Position numbers and translations under genes: made by a program. The notes beneath the pieces were generated by a model. The model had not been told where the DNA came from, did no database searches, and worked only from the letters and a program-made list of their open reading frames with translations. Positions 47,017 to 58,673 of a stretch of DNA of 64,000 nucleotides are shown here, piece after piece. Position 1 is the first letter of the stretch; every line of letters starts with the position of its first letter. Source of the DNA: Microdochium bolleyi (taxonomy: Eukaryota > Ascomycota > Sordariomycetes > Xylariales > Microdochiaceae); assembly GCA_001566295.1 (NCBI GenBank), contig KQ964247.1:1612001-1676000 (forward strand), given 5' to 3'.

Positions 47017-48150
47017 TCAAGCCGCCACAGCCTTCGATCCCTTGCCCCAGGCATCGTGTGCGCGCAACCTATCATCCGCCTCCCGCATCTGCTGATCGTG
47101 CCACTTGCTGTGCTCCGCAATACTGTCATCCGCAGCCGCAAGTCTCTTGTCGGCCTCCTCCATGGCCTTCTTGTGGAACTTGCGGTGCTCCACGATACTG
47201 TCCTCCGCAGCAGCGAGCCGCTCGTCGGCCTCCTCCATCGCGCGCACATGGAACTTGCGGTGCTCGACCATACTGTCGTCCGCGCCGTTCAAGCGCTCGT
47301 CGGCCTCGCGCATCGCCTGCTCGTGGAACTTGCGGTGCTGCACCATGCTGTCGTCTGCGGCCGCGAGGCGCACGTCGGCCTCCTCCATGGCCTTCTTGTG
47401 GAATTTGCGGTGCTCCTCGATCGCGCCCTGCGCGGCCGCCAGCCTCTCATCCGCCTCCTCCATCGCGCGTACGTGGAACTTGCGGTGCTCAACCATGCTG
47501 TCGTCGGCCTCGTCCAGCCGCGCGTCGGCTTCCTCCATAGCCTTCTTGTGAAACTTGCGGTGCTCGACGATACTATCCTCTGCGGCCGCGAGCCGCTCGT
47601 CGGCCTCCTCCATGGCCTTCTTGTGGAAGACGCGGTGCTCGACCATGCTGTCGTCCGCGGCGGCCAGCCGCTCGTCGGCCTCGCGCATGGCCTCGTCGTG
47701 GAAGACGCGGTGGGCCTCGATGGCCTGCTGCGCCGCCTCGAGCCGCACGTCGGCCTCGTGCATGGCCTCGAGGTGGAACACGCGGTGCCGCTCCATGCTC
47801 TCGTCCGCCTCGGAGATCATACGCTCGTGCTCCAGCCAGCGCAGCCGCTCGCGCGACTCGCCCATCGCCCGCCGGTGCTGCTCCCGCAGCCACTTCAGCC
47901 GCGCTGTGTTCTCGAGCTGCGCGCCGGGGAAGTCGGCGACGTCCGCGTCGTCATCATCATCATCGTCATCGGTGCCGTCGTAGTGCCCACTACCTCTCAC
48001 ACCGCGTTCCTCGCGGATCTCCTGCCTGTCCTGGTCGCCGTTGTAGTGCCATGGTCTGCTGTCGGTGCTGTTGCTCTGTGCTTGTTTTGACAATGAAGTT
48101 GATTTTGATGACCGGTCCTTTTGTTGTGACTGCTCGGCGGGCGCCATCAT
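47017..48150 (-). CDS. protein of ten 25-residue helical repeats, unidentified
   Basis: An intronless CDS of 377 residues from the ATG at 48150 (a second ATG follows at 48147 with a better context). A polar head of about 65 residues with a run of Asp (DDDDDDDD) precedes a short helical part (ENTARLKWLREQHRRAMGES). Then come ten consecutive units of exactly 25 residues, with consensus VEHRKFHKKAMEEADERLAA plus AEDSI, and a short tail. Invariant or nearly so are H-R-x-F-H, A-M-x-E-A-D-x-R-L. Hydrophobic positions fit 7+7+11 spacing, so a long coiled coil is expected. The paired His residues recur every 25 residues. I do not recognise the family. The function is unknown; structural scaffolding or metal-dependent assembly are guesses only. 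Confidence 0.85.
   Translation of the reverse strand: MMAPAEQSQQKDRSSKSTSLSKQAQSNSTDSRPWHYNGDQDRQEIREERGVRGSGHYDGTDDDDDDDDADVADFPGAQLENTARLKWLREQHRRAMGESRERLRWLEHERMISEADESMERHRVFHLEAMHEADVRLEAAQQAIEAHRVFHDEAMREADERLAAADDSMVEHRVFHKKAMEEADERLAAAEDSIVEHRKFHKKAMEEADARLDEADDSMVEHRKFHVRAMEEADERLAAAQGAIEEHRKFHKKAMEEADVRLAAADDSMVQHRKFHEQAMREADERLNGADDSMVEHRKFHVRAMEEADERLAAAEDSIVEHRKFHKKAMEEADKRLAAADDSIAEHSKWHDQQMREADDRLRAHDAWGKGSKAVAA
47044..47793 (-). repeat. ten tandem 75-bp coding repeats
   Basis: The region is exactly 10 x 75 bases, in phase with the 25-residue protein repeat. Copies differ at many third-codon positions, while some neighbouring stretches (near 47155, 47385, 47530 and 47605) are almost identical, which fits old duplication with later partial homogenisation. 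Confidence 0.9.
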
Positions 48151-48956
48151 GTTCCGGGGCCTTTGATAGTGCAGGCGAGCGGCGGCCCCACACGGACAGT
48201 TCGTGGCGTCTGTCTCCGGCCCTGTGGTGCTTCGGGTCGAGGGACCACGAATGTCGAACCTTTGTGCAGAATAGTCTGTTCGGCGCAAGTTGTCGCTTGC
48301 TTTGCTATTTAGCAGACTTCAGGTCGCGTTGTGTTGGGTACTGCGTTGCTGTCAATCCACGGCCATCTTCGTCGTGCCTTGACCTATGTTTGCCCACCAC
48401 ATCTCCGTAGAATGACGTCAGATCGAGGGCCAACCTGCTTCTGCCCAGGAACAACCTTGCTCGCCCGTGACATCTGGGCCTACTGTGTCTGGAGGGAGGT
48501 CCAGCATACCCACGCGTACTTTCTCCCGCTTGGTCAACTGTCGCTGTCTGATCGCATTACACTCTGATGCACTGGAGGGCAAGCGCCGCCGGATTGGGTC
48601 TACAATGTTGTGACAATATCTCTTCTACACAAAGTATGGGGTTATCGCCGTGATCAAAGTTGCATCACGCCGCAAAGCTAGCATGGTGCCGAATTCCAAA
48701 CCCAGTAAAGCACCCTGTCAAAGTGCTAACCCGCCACCAACTCCAAACTGAAAATGCAGCAAACTTCACACACAGCCCATCACAACCGGGCCCGCTGGCT
48801 GGGTGAGGCCCATAGATCCCCAAACAAGACCAGAACATGGTGGTCGAGGCCTGCAAATACCTCGCATCGTCCAGCACAGAATTGTTCCTTCAGCTGGCAT
48901 GTATGCGCAGCAGGCGAGCATCACTATAGCCCGAAGCTACTCCATAGACGCTTGCC
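48151..48956. other. intergenic region
   Basis: It lies between the repeat-protein start and the Dbf2-type kinase stop, both minus strand. No gene seen. Confidence 0.5.
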
Positions 48957-51091
48957 CTAGAGCATTGTGCCGAAAGTGTCCGTCTGGATAGGCTTGCGGG
49001 GACTGCCTTCATCGGTGCCCTGCTTGCGATGGCGGAAGGTGAAGCCAACAAACAAGCCCTTGCTCATCGCTTCGTCCCGATCGGCCATGTCTTCGAGGGC
49101 TTGCTGCTTGTCATGGACTTCCTTGTACTTGGCCATGTCTGCTTCGTTGGAGAAGTCATCGAAGTAGCCCGCATCAGTCTCCGAGTCGAGCTCGGGTACG
49201 AAGGGCGCCTTGGTGTCCCTCAGTGTCTGCCACTCGACCTCGGCAAAGTATTGGTGCTCGAAGATCTCCTCAATGGTCGAGAACCGCTTGGCTCTCGAAT
49301 TGATGCATCTGGATTTCAAGTTAGAACACAGCTCCAAAGTGCGAACAGAGACCATGACCTACGTGGTGATGAAGTTCCAGGTGCGGTTGCTCAGGAAGTA
49401 GTTGGGATCCTCCCAGACGGGTCGCTTGAGAACCTCCTTCCAGTGCTTCAGGTTTCGCCAAGTCTCGTCTGCATTAGAGCCAGCAAACGGCGGGAACCCT
49501 GTCAGAGCCTCGAACAACATGCATCCGAGACTCCAGTAGTCGACAGTCGAGTCGTACTCCTCTCCTCTCAGTACTTCCGGAGCCATATAATCGGGAGATC
49601 CGACGATAGACTTGGCATAGTTGACGTCCTTCTCGCGCATGGATTGGTATCCTTCACGGCGTTCCGCAATTGTCCGCTGCTCCATGGCCTTGCCAAAGGG
49701 CACGTTGGTCTCGGATGCCTTCTCGAGTCGGACTCGCATGGAGTTGATCTTAGATGAGGCCACGTTGCCAGCAGCCAAGCCAAAATCAGTGAGCTTGACA
49801 TGGCCGGTCGAGTCGATCAAGAAGTTCTCAGGCTTGAGGTCTCGGTGAATGTATCCGAGCTTGTGCAGCGCGTCAACAGAGCAAAACATCTCTGCGATGT
49901 AGAACCGAGCATGTCGATTCGAAAGCACTCCAGTGTTGTTCAGCAATGTTCTGAAGTCTCCACCAGGTACATATTCCATGGCAAGATAGATACTCCTGTC
50001 GTCCTGGAAAGAGTACAGGAGACGGACGAGCCACTCGCTGTTGGCTGTGGTCAATATGTCTCTCTCAGTCAGGACGTGGCGGATCTCATCCAATTTGAAG
50101 AGCAACTTCTTGCTCATCACCTTGAGAGCGCAGACTTCGCGAGTGTCTTTCTTCTGAGCCAAGAAAACTTGGCCATAGCCGCCCTGTCCAACCTGAGTGA
50201 GGATCTGAAAGTCGCCATGCCGCAGACGCACCCGTCGCTTCCTGAGAGCTGCTCGCTCTCTGCCGGTGTATTTGGCCCACATCTTCTTGTACTCCTCTTC
50301 ATCGGTCTCGGGTGGTGGCGGAACGTCTGACTTGAACGCCTCAAGTCGAGCTTGGCGGGACCCCACATAGGTGAGAAGATCAAAGTAATGGTCGAGGAAG
50401 TCTGTGGAGAGTTGGGTAGTCAGCTTACGCAAAGGAACTGCAGCACGGCAGATCAAGGCTGTGAGAGAGCAATCACGATGAACTTACAAAGCTGGGTGAC
50501 GTTAACCAGTCGCTTGATGCTGGGTTTCTTCAGGATCTCGAGCTCTTCCGGAGTCAAGCCGCGAGCGGTGTTGAACTTCTTGGCCGATGCTGTGAGCGGC
50601 CGGCTGTCTCTAGGGTTGTATGCCTGTTGTCGAGACATGGCCGCCTGGTTATGCTGCACCGGGATGCGAGACGGCGGGGTGTTTTCCTGGCCTTGCTTGC
50701 GCGCTGGCGCCGACTGGGGAGTCTTGTGAAGCACACTATCATCGACAACAGATGATGCGTTCCCAAAGTAGCTGTCGTCTGCCGGAGGCTGAAGATTGGT
50801 CTTGCCGACGGGAGACAAGGGACCAGCGGACGACTGCGGTCGGCCCAGCTTGACTGGGCTACCAAGACCGCCCGCGTTGAGCCTCAGGGCATTGTCGAAG
50901 GCTTCGGGGAGGTCGTTGGCACCAGGAGGGACAGTCTTTTTGCTTGGACTACCCAGTGGCGTAGCGGGAGGGTCCACGAAGTTGTTCGCGGCGGTGCCAT
51001 TGTCAGTCGGGGTGCTTGGCCGCTCCAGGCTGGGATGAGCACTATCCTTGGAGCCACCGCCTGGGAAGATGCTGGAGATGAAGCTCGCCAT
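48957..51091 (-). CDS. dbf-2: NDR/LATS-family kinase, Dbf2/Sid2 type
   Basis: Minus-strand exons 51091-50488, 50401-49363 and 49308-48957 (introns 86 and 54 nt) give 664 residues. A Pro/Ser-rich head is followed by the Mob-binding region; the first splice rebuilds TQLYFLDHYFDLLTYVGSRQ. Kinase motifs: GQGGYGQVFLA, CALKVMSKK, HRDLKPENFLID, DFGLAAGN, then the insert typical of NDR kinases and the activation loop YAKSIVGSPDYMAPEVL, whose Ser is the autophosphorylation site. The hydrophobic motif GLFVGFTFRHRK carries the Thr phosphorylated by the upstream Ste20-type kinase. With Mob1 the family drives the septation initiation / mitotic exit network and septum formation. It is divergent from the WBP11-like gene. 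Confidence 0.95.
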
Positions 51092-52179
51092 GGCTACGTC
51101 GAGGCGTTGTGCCTGGTGGGACTGTGCAGAGCAGCGATGTTGCGATGTTGGGAGTTGGCTCAATCTCAAAGATGCGAGGAGCGGAGGGGTTGTTTGTTTT
51201 TGTTTGGACCGGAGGCGGAGTGGGCGCTCTGTTGAACCGGTCTACGAGGGGACAGTGCAGCGCGCCTGAACTTTCGGCCTCTCGGATTAGCGCCGTGGCC
51301 TCCAAAAGAGTGCGATGGGCGTTGAGGCGAAAGCCGGTGATGCAGTCGTATCGTGTGTGTAACACTGCTTGCTGTTGGGGGGTGACAAGGGCGGTCGCTA
51401 CTTAAGATGGACCAGGCCGAGCGAGGGGTGCAGGAGGGACAACTGGAAGCTTGGCGGGGCTCCAGATCTGGCTGCACCGATCTACGGCGCTGGGCCCAAT
51501 GTCAACAGAGCGACGCACATGCCCGCCGTCGCCAGGGGCACCGCAGCCTCGTCCAGTGCCTGGCCGCCGCAGTACCCCACATTGGCCAAGATCTGTGCAT
51601 GTCATTGGCCGCGCAATGGTCGCATCCGCCCTTGTGTAAGTCGAGCAACGATGATGACCTGACACGCATGAATTGACTTCCATCTCAGACATTTTGCTTT
51701 TCGCTAGAGTTCAAGCTGCCTGCGGTGATCCAGATCAGGGTTGGCGTGCAAGGCGAGCGGCATCGATGTATATGTCCGCAGCAACTTGTGTGTTTTACAG
51801 AAACAATGATCAAGCATGATCCAAGCAACGTGTATTTCTAGCACGCCGTGCGGATCACGAAGACGGCAAACTAGTCCAGTCTGATGACATGATTTTTGAA
51901 AAAGTCTTTGCGCAAGGCTGTTAGCCACACGGACTGAACAACCCGGAAAGAAACGAAAATCTAGAGGTTGATGCTCTTGTGACGTTGGGGAAGCTGGGCT
52001 TATCGATAGCGGCCGTAGGTCGTAGCTCTAATTAATGCTGGTTTCTTGCGGGAGCTCCATGCAAGCTTGCCATATCCATGACCAAGGACCGTGTACGATA
52101 GCAGCGCGAGCACTTCGATCAATCCTCAACACAGCGTCTCGACCATTTTCTCCCAGGGATCTTTGCCGACACTGTCAAA
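51092..52179. other. divergent promoter region of dbf-2 and WBP11-like genes
   Basis: About 1.1 kb between two divergent starts. No coding sequence recognised; it should contain both promoters and leaders. Confidence 0.55.
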
Positions 52180-53066
52180 ATGCCTAAAGAGAAGAATTAC
52201 AACCCCGTGCAGGCGCAGCGCAAAGCCGACAAGGCCAAGGAGGTGAAGAAAGGTTCGTCACACCGCGTTGCTTCGAGCGCGCCATCGTCTGATCATGAAC
52301 TCACCACGAAATTGAGATAGGAAAATCGGAGGCGGCCAATCGAAAAAACGAGAAACTTGCGAAGCGCAATCCCGCCCGGATACAGAAGCAAATAGACGAC
52401 CTCAAGCAGATCACAACCAATGGCGGCAAACTCTCAAAGCACGAGGAAGCGATTCTTGAAGGGCTCGAACGCGATCTGGAAGCTGTCAACAAGGCCAGGG
52501 AAGCCCTTGGAGATAAGGCGCCCACATTCGGCCGAGGGCCGTACTCAGATCACCACGGCGATGGCGTCCTAGGGAAACGGCGGCGAGGACGCGATGGTGA
52601 TTCGAGCGACGACAGCGATGTGCCCGAGGATGTGAAGACCATACCGATGCCGCGAGACACACCTCCACCGATACCGAAAGAGATTCTCGACCAGTGGTTC
52701 GCGAAGCGGCGAGCCAAGAGAGCGGCAAACAATCCCCAGCACGAGCGCCAAGACGACAATAGCTCGAAGCGGGAAAAGCCTACAAACCCGACACCTGCAG
52801 CTCCGGTCGAGTCCCGGACGGTCTACGAAGCGAAGCCTGTCGTCCGGGACTTGCGCAAGGAGGCTGTCAGTGCATTCGTGCCTGCAGCAGTACGAATGAA
52901 AATGGACAAGAGCAAAGGTCACGGCGGCCTGATGGAGCCAGAAGAGGCGGACCAGCTCGAACGGGAAGGTTATCTCAAGGCAAAGTCTTCCTCCGTGGAC
53001 CAGCCAGAGAACGACAATGGGCCAAAACGCGTGACTTTGGAAGAGGTCGAGGATGAAGGCAATTAA
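52180..53066 (+). CDS. WBP11-like (WW-domain-binding protein 11 family) protein
   Basis: Exons 52180-52252 and 52321-53066 around a 68-nt intron give 272 residues. The start MPKEKNYNPVQAQRKADKAK, then RNEKLAKRNPARIQKQID-like sequence (here RKNEKLAKRNPARIQKQIDD), is the Wbp11 domain. A charged middle with PMPRDTPPPIPKEILDQWFA carries a proline motif that could bind WW or GYF domains. The C-terminal block AAVRMKMDKSKGHGGLMEPE, followed by EADQLEREGY, is conserved in fungal members. The human relative is a spliceosome-associated protein that recruits phosphatase 1 and polyglutamine-binding protein; a role in pre-mRNA splicing is therefore likely. It is predicted to be mostly helical or disordered, and nuclear. 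Confidence 0.9.
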
Positions 53067-53740
53067 TTCTCCTCGTGGTTGCCAAATCACAGGGACCACG
53101 TCTTATTTTCAGCGAGCGCAGATTCGAATTTTATCAACACGTCCGTCTTGGCTTTGAACCAATCGCGGACTCGGTGGAGACACGTGCAAAGAGCTCGTCT
53201 TCATGCTCACATAACGCAAAATCACCGGATGTACAATATGCAGCCAAATGCCCAAATTGGGACTAGGGCCCGGCACTGCTCCGATCTTGGCCCACTTTCG
53301 TCCATGGGCCAGCAGGGGAAGTCGGCATTCTGACCAGAATCCGCGGGTGACTGTCCACGATGCAGGCGGTTTAGCGAAGTGAAGACGTAATGGGCTCTAC
53401 TCTGCTACCCCAGCTCACCCAGTTGCCACTTGCCAGAGCCCTGGAAGCCGCTTGCGGGGTCTCCCGAGCGCAACCCACAAATCAAGGACGTCAGTTTTCC
53501 GGGACAGGACCCTCGCGGCTCCGACAACGGGAACAAACACCCCGGACCTAGCATTTCTGCACCCACTCTACGGCACGGGGGTGGGTCATCACGTAAACGT
53601 CGAGAAAAAACCCCCAAGAGTCGGACGCATCTTGTGGTTCTTGACCTTGAACAACATCATCACAATGTAGCTGCGAGCCTTGACTTGTTCTCTGCGAGCT
53701 ATCCTCATTCATCCGGCACGTTCTACATTCGAGCTTGACA
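53067..53740. other. intergenic region
   Basis: It holds the 3' UTR of the WBP11-like gene and the promoter of the following transporter. No gene seen. Confidence 0.5.
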
Positions 53741-55274
53741 ATGGACGAGAAGAAGGGTGTCATTGGCCCTGCCAGCCATCAATCGTCCACTCAAGATCAT
53801 GGGGAATCGTCGGGCCAACATGAGAAGAACTTTACAGACATCGGCGAAGAAGGCGTCGCACCTTCTCAGCTCCTCACAGTCTCCGAAGGAGCGCCGCCGC
53901 CCCCACCGCCCGAGGACAAGTCTGATTCGGGCGCAGAGAATTTCATCAAGGATGAGACCTATCCTGAAGGCGGGCTTGAGGCATGGCTCGTGGTTTTTGG
54001 AGCCTGGTGTGGTCTCTTTGCCTCTCTCGGGCTTCTGAACACAATCGCAACCCTGCAGACATATGTCGCCGAACACCAGCTCTCTGACTACAACGAGGGT
54101 GCTATTGGATGGATCTTTTCCATCTTCACAGCAGTAACTTTCAGCTGCGGCGTCTACATCGGTATGTACAGCTTCTCCCTGAGTACTGCAACCATGCGGC
54201 GAGACTAACTTTGTAATAGGACCTATGTTTGACGTATGGGGTCCAAGATGGCTGCTCGCAAGCGGAGCGCTGCTCCTCACGGCTGGCATCATGGCCACCA
54301 GTGTCTGTACTCGTAAGTCCCCTCTGGCGAGTCTTCCTGATGAGCAGAGCTGACTATTTATAGAATATTGGCATTTCATCTTGTCCTTCTCCATCCTGAC
54401 CGGCGTCGGTGCCGCACTGTTGTTCACGCCGTCGGTCGCCGCGATTGGCCACTTCTTCTTCCGTCGGCGAGGCTTCGCATCTGGTCTCGGCAGCACTGCT
54501 GGCGGAATTGGTGGCATCACGTTTCCACTCATCCTGACGAAGCTGTTTTCCCGGTTTGACTGGGGCTGGTCACTGCGTATTGTCGGCTTCATGAACATAT
54601 TCTTCCTGGTGCTCGCCAACCTCCTCGTCAAGAAGAGGCTGCCAGCACCAAAGAATGCCAGCCCCCACCCAGACTTCCGCATCCTGAAGGATAAGACATT
54701 CGGACTCTTCACCCTCTCCGTCTTTATGCTCGAGTTTGGTCTCTTCATCCCCGTGGCTTACATCTCAAGCTACGGCATCGCGCAAGGTTTCCCGAGGGAC
54801 TTCTCGACCGGCACCCTCCTGGCCATCTTCAACACGGGTAGCGTCTTCGGCCGCATCATCCCGGGCTACCTGGCAGACAAGATCGGCCCGTTCAACGGCA
54901 ACATGAGCACCCTATGTCTGAGTGTCTTCGCCTGCTTCGCCGTGTGGCTGCCGTTCGGGCACACCATGGCCGGGCTAAGTGTCTTCGCCTTCTTGTTCGG
55001 CTTCGCCACTGGCAACAATATAAGCGTGACCCCGGTCTGCATCGGCCGCCTGTGCCGCACGCAGGAGTACGGCCGGTACTACGCGACGGCCTACGTCGTT
55101 GCTGCCGTGGGGTGCCTGATCGGCATCCCGATCGGCGGGTCCATTGTCGCCGCGTCGGGAGGGGAGTATTGGGGTGTCATTCTCACCACGGGGCTGTCCC
55201 AGGCCGTCGCCTTGGTGTGCTGCTACTGTGCCAAGGGGCTCAAGGTCGGGTGGAACCCGTTGACCAAGTTCTGA
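53741..55274 (+). CDS. MFS monocarboxylate-permease-like transporter
   Basis: Exons 53741-54161, 54220-54312 and 54364-55274 (introns 58 and 51 nt) give 474 residues. The ATG at 53741 is the first in frame. A polar 75-residue cytosolic head with a Pro run precedes the first helix, announced by the family motif YPEGGLEAWLVVFGAWCG. The splices rebuild GPMFDVWGPRWLLASGALL and SVCTQYWHFILSFSILTG. FTPSVAAIGHFFFRRRGFASG and the later NTGSVFGRIIPGYLADK are typical of the fungal MCT family, which has twelve membrane helices. Fungal members carry monocarboxylates, riboflavin or unknown substrates; yeast Mch proteins are the nearest named group. Location is probably the plasma membrane or vacuole. The substrate is not predictable here. 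Confidence 0.92.
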
Positions 55275-55952
55275 GATGCGTAGGCGCGGCTGTCGTGGGG
55301 CAAGCGGGACAGTCTCATGAGCTATCATTGAGCGGGCCCTAGATACTTGAGTGCTTGGCTCATCTAGCTACGCCGCGACGTGGCCAATCACGATGTTGAT
55401 CGTAGGCTTGAAGCGAGGTTGGAAGCATACGCGGCGCATCAGCGATGTCCTTTTCCATCTGTTATCATTGGAGGTCTGTTTTCTTTTAATATCCAGAAAA
55501 GTTCGGGTGATTTTAGGGCCGACATATCAGCACATTTCATAAGATTGGAGTCAAACCAAGGCTCAGCGTACATAGGATCTTGGGATAGACAACATAGCAT
55601 ACAATCATACACGTATATGACGATAATCCATGTAAACACTCCAGCTTACTGGTGTGCTTTCCCAATAAGGAGTTGCCAGCAAGTGGGACGTGCGGGCGGA
55701 CTTCTGCCCACACACAGGCGGGCTGGCCAGTCCGTTGGCTCCGTCACCCAGGAGACGTTCCCATGGCCGCTCTCCTTTCCTCCGCCTGCAAGACGGCGAC
55801 CCCTCATCCTTCGTACCAAGGTCGACCAGAGACCGGCCTCTTGGGCAGCGATAACCCCGTTGCCCTCCCAACAGCGACCAGACGACCAAAACAAACAGAC
55901 AGCCAGCAACTGCCTTGTCGTAGTTGTCCAAGCCCGCGACTCAACAACCAAA
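55275..55952. other. intergenic region before tRNA-Arg
   Basis: It holds the transporter 3' UTR. No gene seen up to the tRNA. Confidence 0.5.
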
Positions 55953-56025
55953 GCCCTCGTAGAGAAATGGTTAACTCGCCGGATTCCTAATCCGGAGATT
56001 GTCGGTTCGAGTCCGACCGGGGGTG
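55953..56025 (+). tRNA. tRNA-Arg (anticodon CCT)
   Basis: A 73-nt cloverleaf without intron. The acceptor GCCCTCG pairs with CGGGGGT (two G-T wobbles); the D stem is GAG/CTC. The anticodon stem CCGGA/TCCGG encloses the loop TTCCTAA with CCT at 55986-55988, and the T stem GTCGG/CCGAC encloses TTCGAGT. CCT reads AGG arginine codons. T runs at about 56066 can serve as the RNA polymerase III terminator. Confidence 0.95.
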
Positions 56026-58673
56026 CTGTGGCCTTGGGCGTCTGCCTTTCTTGACAGGCCGTATTCTTTTTCTTCCTTTTTGCACTTTTCTTCAGCGTCG
56101 GTTACCGCATTGACGGCACCAGACCTGTTGATTCGGTTTCGTTGTGTAAATGGAGCCCGTGCTATAACGCCTTGGACATTATCCGGAATGGTGTTACTAG
56201 AGAATCGTAGGTGGTTGGAATGGCGACTTGTAGCGGCGGGCATTCTCACGATCGCGTCACAAGCCCGCCTGTTGAATACGCTAGCCGGCCAAAGACATCG
56301 GCACCTCAGGATACATGTAACGAAGGACTTTTCACGTTCAAGGCGAAGCCACTTCTAAGTCCATGAGCGACCAGCTCTAGTCAGCTACCGTCGCGGCTAC
56401 CTAGGTAGATATAGAGCACAGCACTGGACAACCCTGTGTCATAGCACCCGAGTCACGATCTAAGCCATGGTTCTGCTAAATGTCTGGCCAGAGAAGCTTG
56501 TACTCAGATGTCTCGCAGAGGGTGTCTCTTGCGTTGGTGAAGCCCTGATTAATAATCGTGTATTGTGTGAAGAAGTGGTGTGGAGCATATTTTAGAGTGA
56601 ACTTCCTCGAGGCGAGGAACTCTTTCCAACCGTAGGCTCAAGGCTCATTTCGCCAAAACATAGATTCTTGCCGGTCCTGCTTGGTATTGGGTGCGGCTTC
56701 GTCGGAGTCATATGTTGGACAGAGCTGGATCCGGGACGCAATAGATATTTGGGGCGTCTTGCTCGTGCAACGGGAAGGACTGCCAGAGGCAGGCCGATCA
56801 CCGTTCCAGGATCCGTCACAACGGTGGGGGTTCCGAGTCTGAGATTCTTTCCCAGTGTCACGTATCAAGGTTGAGTTCGGCCTTGAGTCACAGCATCACG
56901 CCATTAAGCGCTCAGAAAGGCCTCGGTGGCGTCTCGGCGAGTTCGCTAGGTACACCACGCGTACTACGTCGACGACATCTTCGGCGCAGCGCAGGAGGGG
57001 CTCGGAGAGGTTGGGATTGGCTGCTCGGGTGGTGGCCATATGCATAGTCGTTCAGCTGGCCAAGCCAGCCCTGGCAGTGCCCGTGGCCGCGGACCTCATG
57101 GAGAAACTGCGGACGTCACTATCGAATACAGCAAACATTCGTCGCTCTTTACTCGTTTGCGAATGCTTGCTTGCAGCAGCAGCCGTCCGTGCCCCTGGGA
57201 GCACATTGACGGGCTGTTGGGAAAGGCTCGGGCACGGCTCCACTGCCCACTTTCGTGCCGATTCCTTGGCCGAGGTCAGATAACATGCCGAAACCTGGAG
57301 AGACCGCGGCCATCATGTTGTCCCTGGCTGGTTCCCAAGATGGATCCTGCGAGCGGAGACAAGTTGAGAAAGATCCACATCCAGCCTTCGTGGTCCCTAT
57401 GACAGGAAATAGCACGTGTGCTGTCTCGATCCTTTGTCACCGGTCCTCCGTAGAGGATCAGGGGGTCTACTATAGATCCCGATCGACAGAACAGGTGATG
57501 GGCTATAGCATCGCTTGAACATCGGCTCAAAGTCGAGATTTGGGGGCAGCGCGAGTCAGGAGTTTGGTGCTGGCCCTGCCAGTGCCGACGGGCTGGGCCA
57601 GAACAGGGCAGGGGGTTGAGGCAGTTTGCGGGGAAAGTGCGGAGAAGGTCGCACCGTCCTCCAAGTTCCTTGCCTGTCTATCCGGAGAATCCTGGGAGAA
57701 TCCCAGCACCACATACCCAACTACAACGCCAACTGCAACTGCGACTGCATCAGCGACTGCAACTTACCATCCAAGCCCTGCTTGTGCCTCCATCGTGAAA
57801 GCCGTGTCGCTTGCGAACCTCCGAACCTGCACTTCCACCCTTCTCCTCGCCGCGGTCGCGGGCGACTCGACGCCACCTGACTCGTCCCCCAACGCCCGCA
57901 CGCACCCACAGCACAGACCCATGCCGCACTCCCAATGCCCCGACAGCGGCCTGTCACACTTGACCTCGGGAGGCAGCCTTACGCGTCGCCCACCCGGCAG
58001 TCGCAGGGCTCCATGACCTCCGGCGCTTGGCTGCTGGCCCCAGGTACCCTCGTGCCGAGCCTTAGCATCTGCGAATGGCCGCTTGGATGCCGTGCCAAAG
58101 TTCTCGTGCTTGCCCCAGCATGATGCTGCGAACTTCGCCCAATGCCTCAGACAAAACAAACGCTGTCTCGGCAGTCCGTGTTACGGTATCGAGGCTGCAG
58201 CCATGAAAAACAACTTTTTATGAAACTGAGCACGGCCCAGGTAGACTTGGGGCTTTGTCCCGCCCTTGCGTTAGCTATTCGATTAGCTCGGTCCCGGCAT
58301 GCCATTAGTCTGTCTGCCGCGTAGGGGTGGGCAAGGCGCTTGGTGTCGACCCCTGGCGATTGCAGCCAACATCACAGACTTCCAACACACACGCTACTCA
58401 AGCACCACATGAACTTGGGCATCGTCGGCCTCCCCCTTGGACCTCGGGCCTCCACACAGATGCTCGTACCCCAGGTTCCGAGCTGCACGGCACTGGAGGT
58501 CCAGGCATGACGCTGAGGCGATCTTGCCTGCAATGGTCCACGTCCCGCTATAAAGGCTTACCCAGCCGGCCCTTTCCTGGGAATCGTGCCTTCCAAAGCT
58601 TGCTTCCATCAATCCATGCTTCGACTTCTACTTCGACAGCCTTAGAGTGGAAATCGAACTTTGAATCGTCATC
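56026..58673. other. 2.6-kb gene-free region
   Basis: ORFs on both strands are short and lack domains. A CTACCTAGGTAG palindrome lies near 56397. The last few hundred bases should be the promoter of the sugar transporter gene. Confidence 0.5.

Noticed and set aside
47044..47793. Regular 75-bp repeats as a CRISPR array
   Set aside because: There are no spacers, the units are contiguous and in coding phase, and the host is a eukaryote.
46915..48090. 391-residue plus-strand ORF of regular repeats
   Set aside because: It is the complement of the 75-bp coding repeats. The minus-strand reading has charged coiled-coil periodicity and a proper ATG; this one does not look like a folded protein.
48151..48288. 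N-terminal extension of the repeat protein
   Set aside because: It would begin at a TTG codon; the first ATG in the frame is at 48150.
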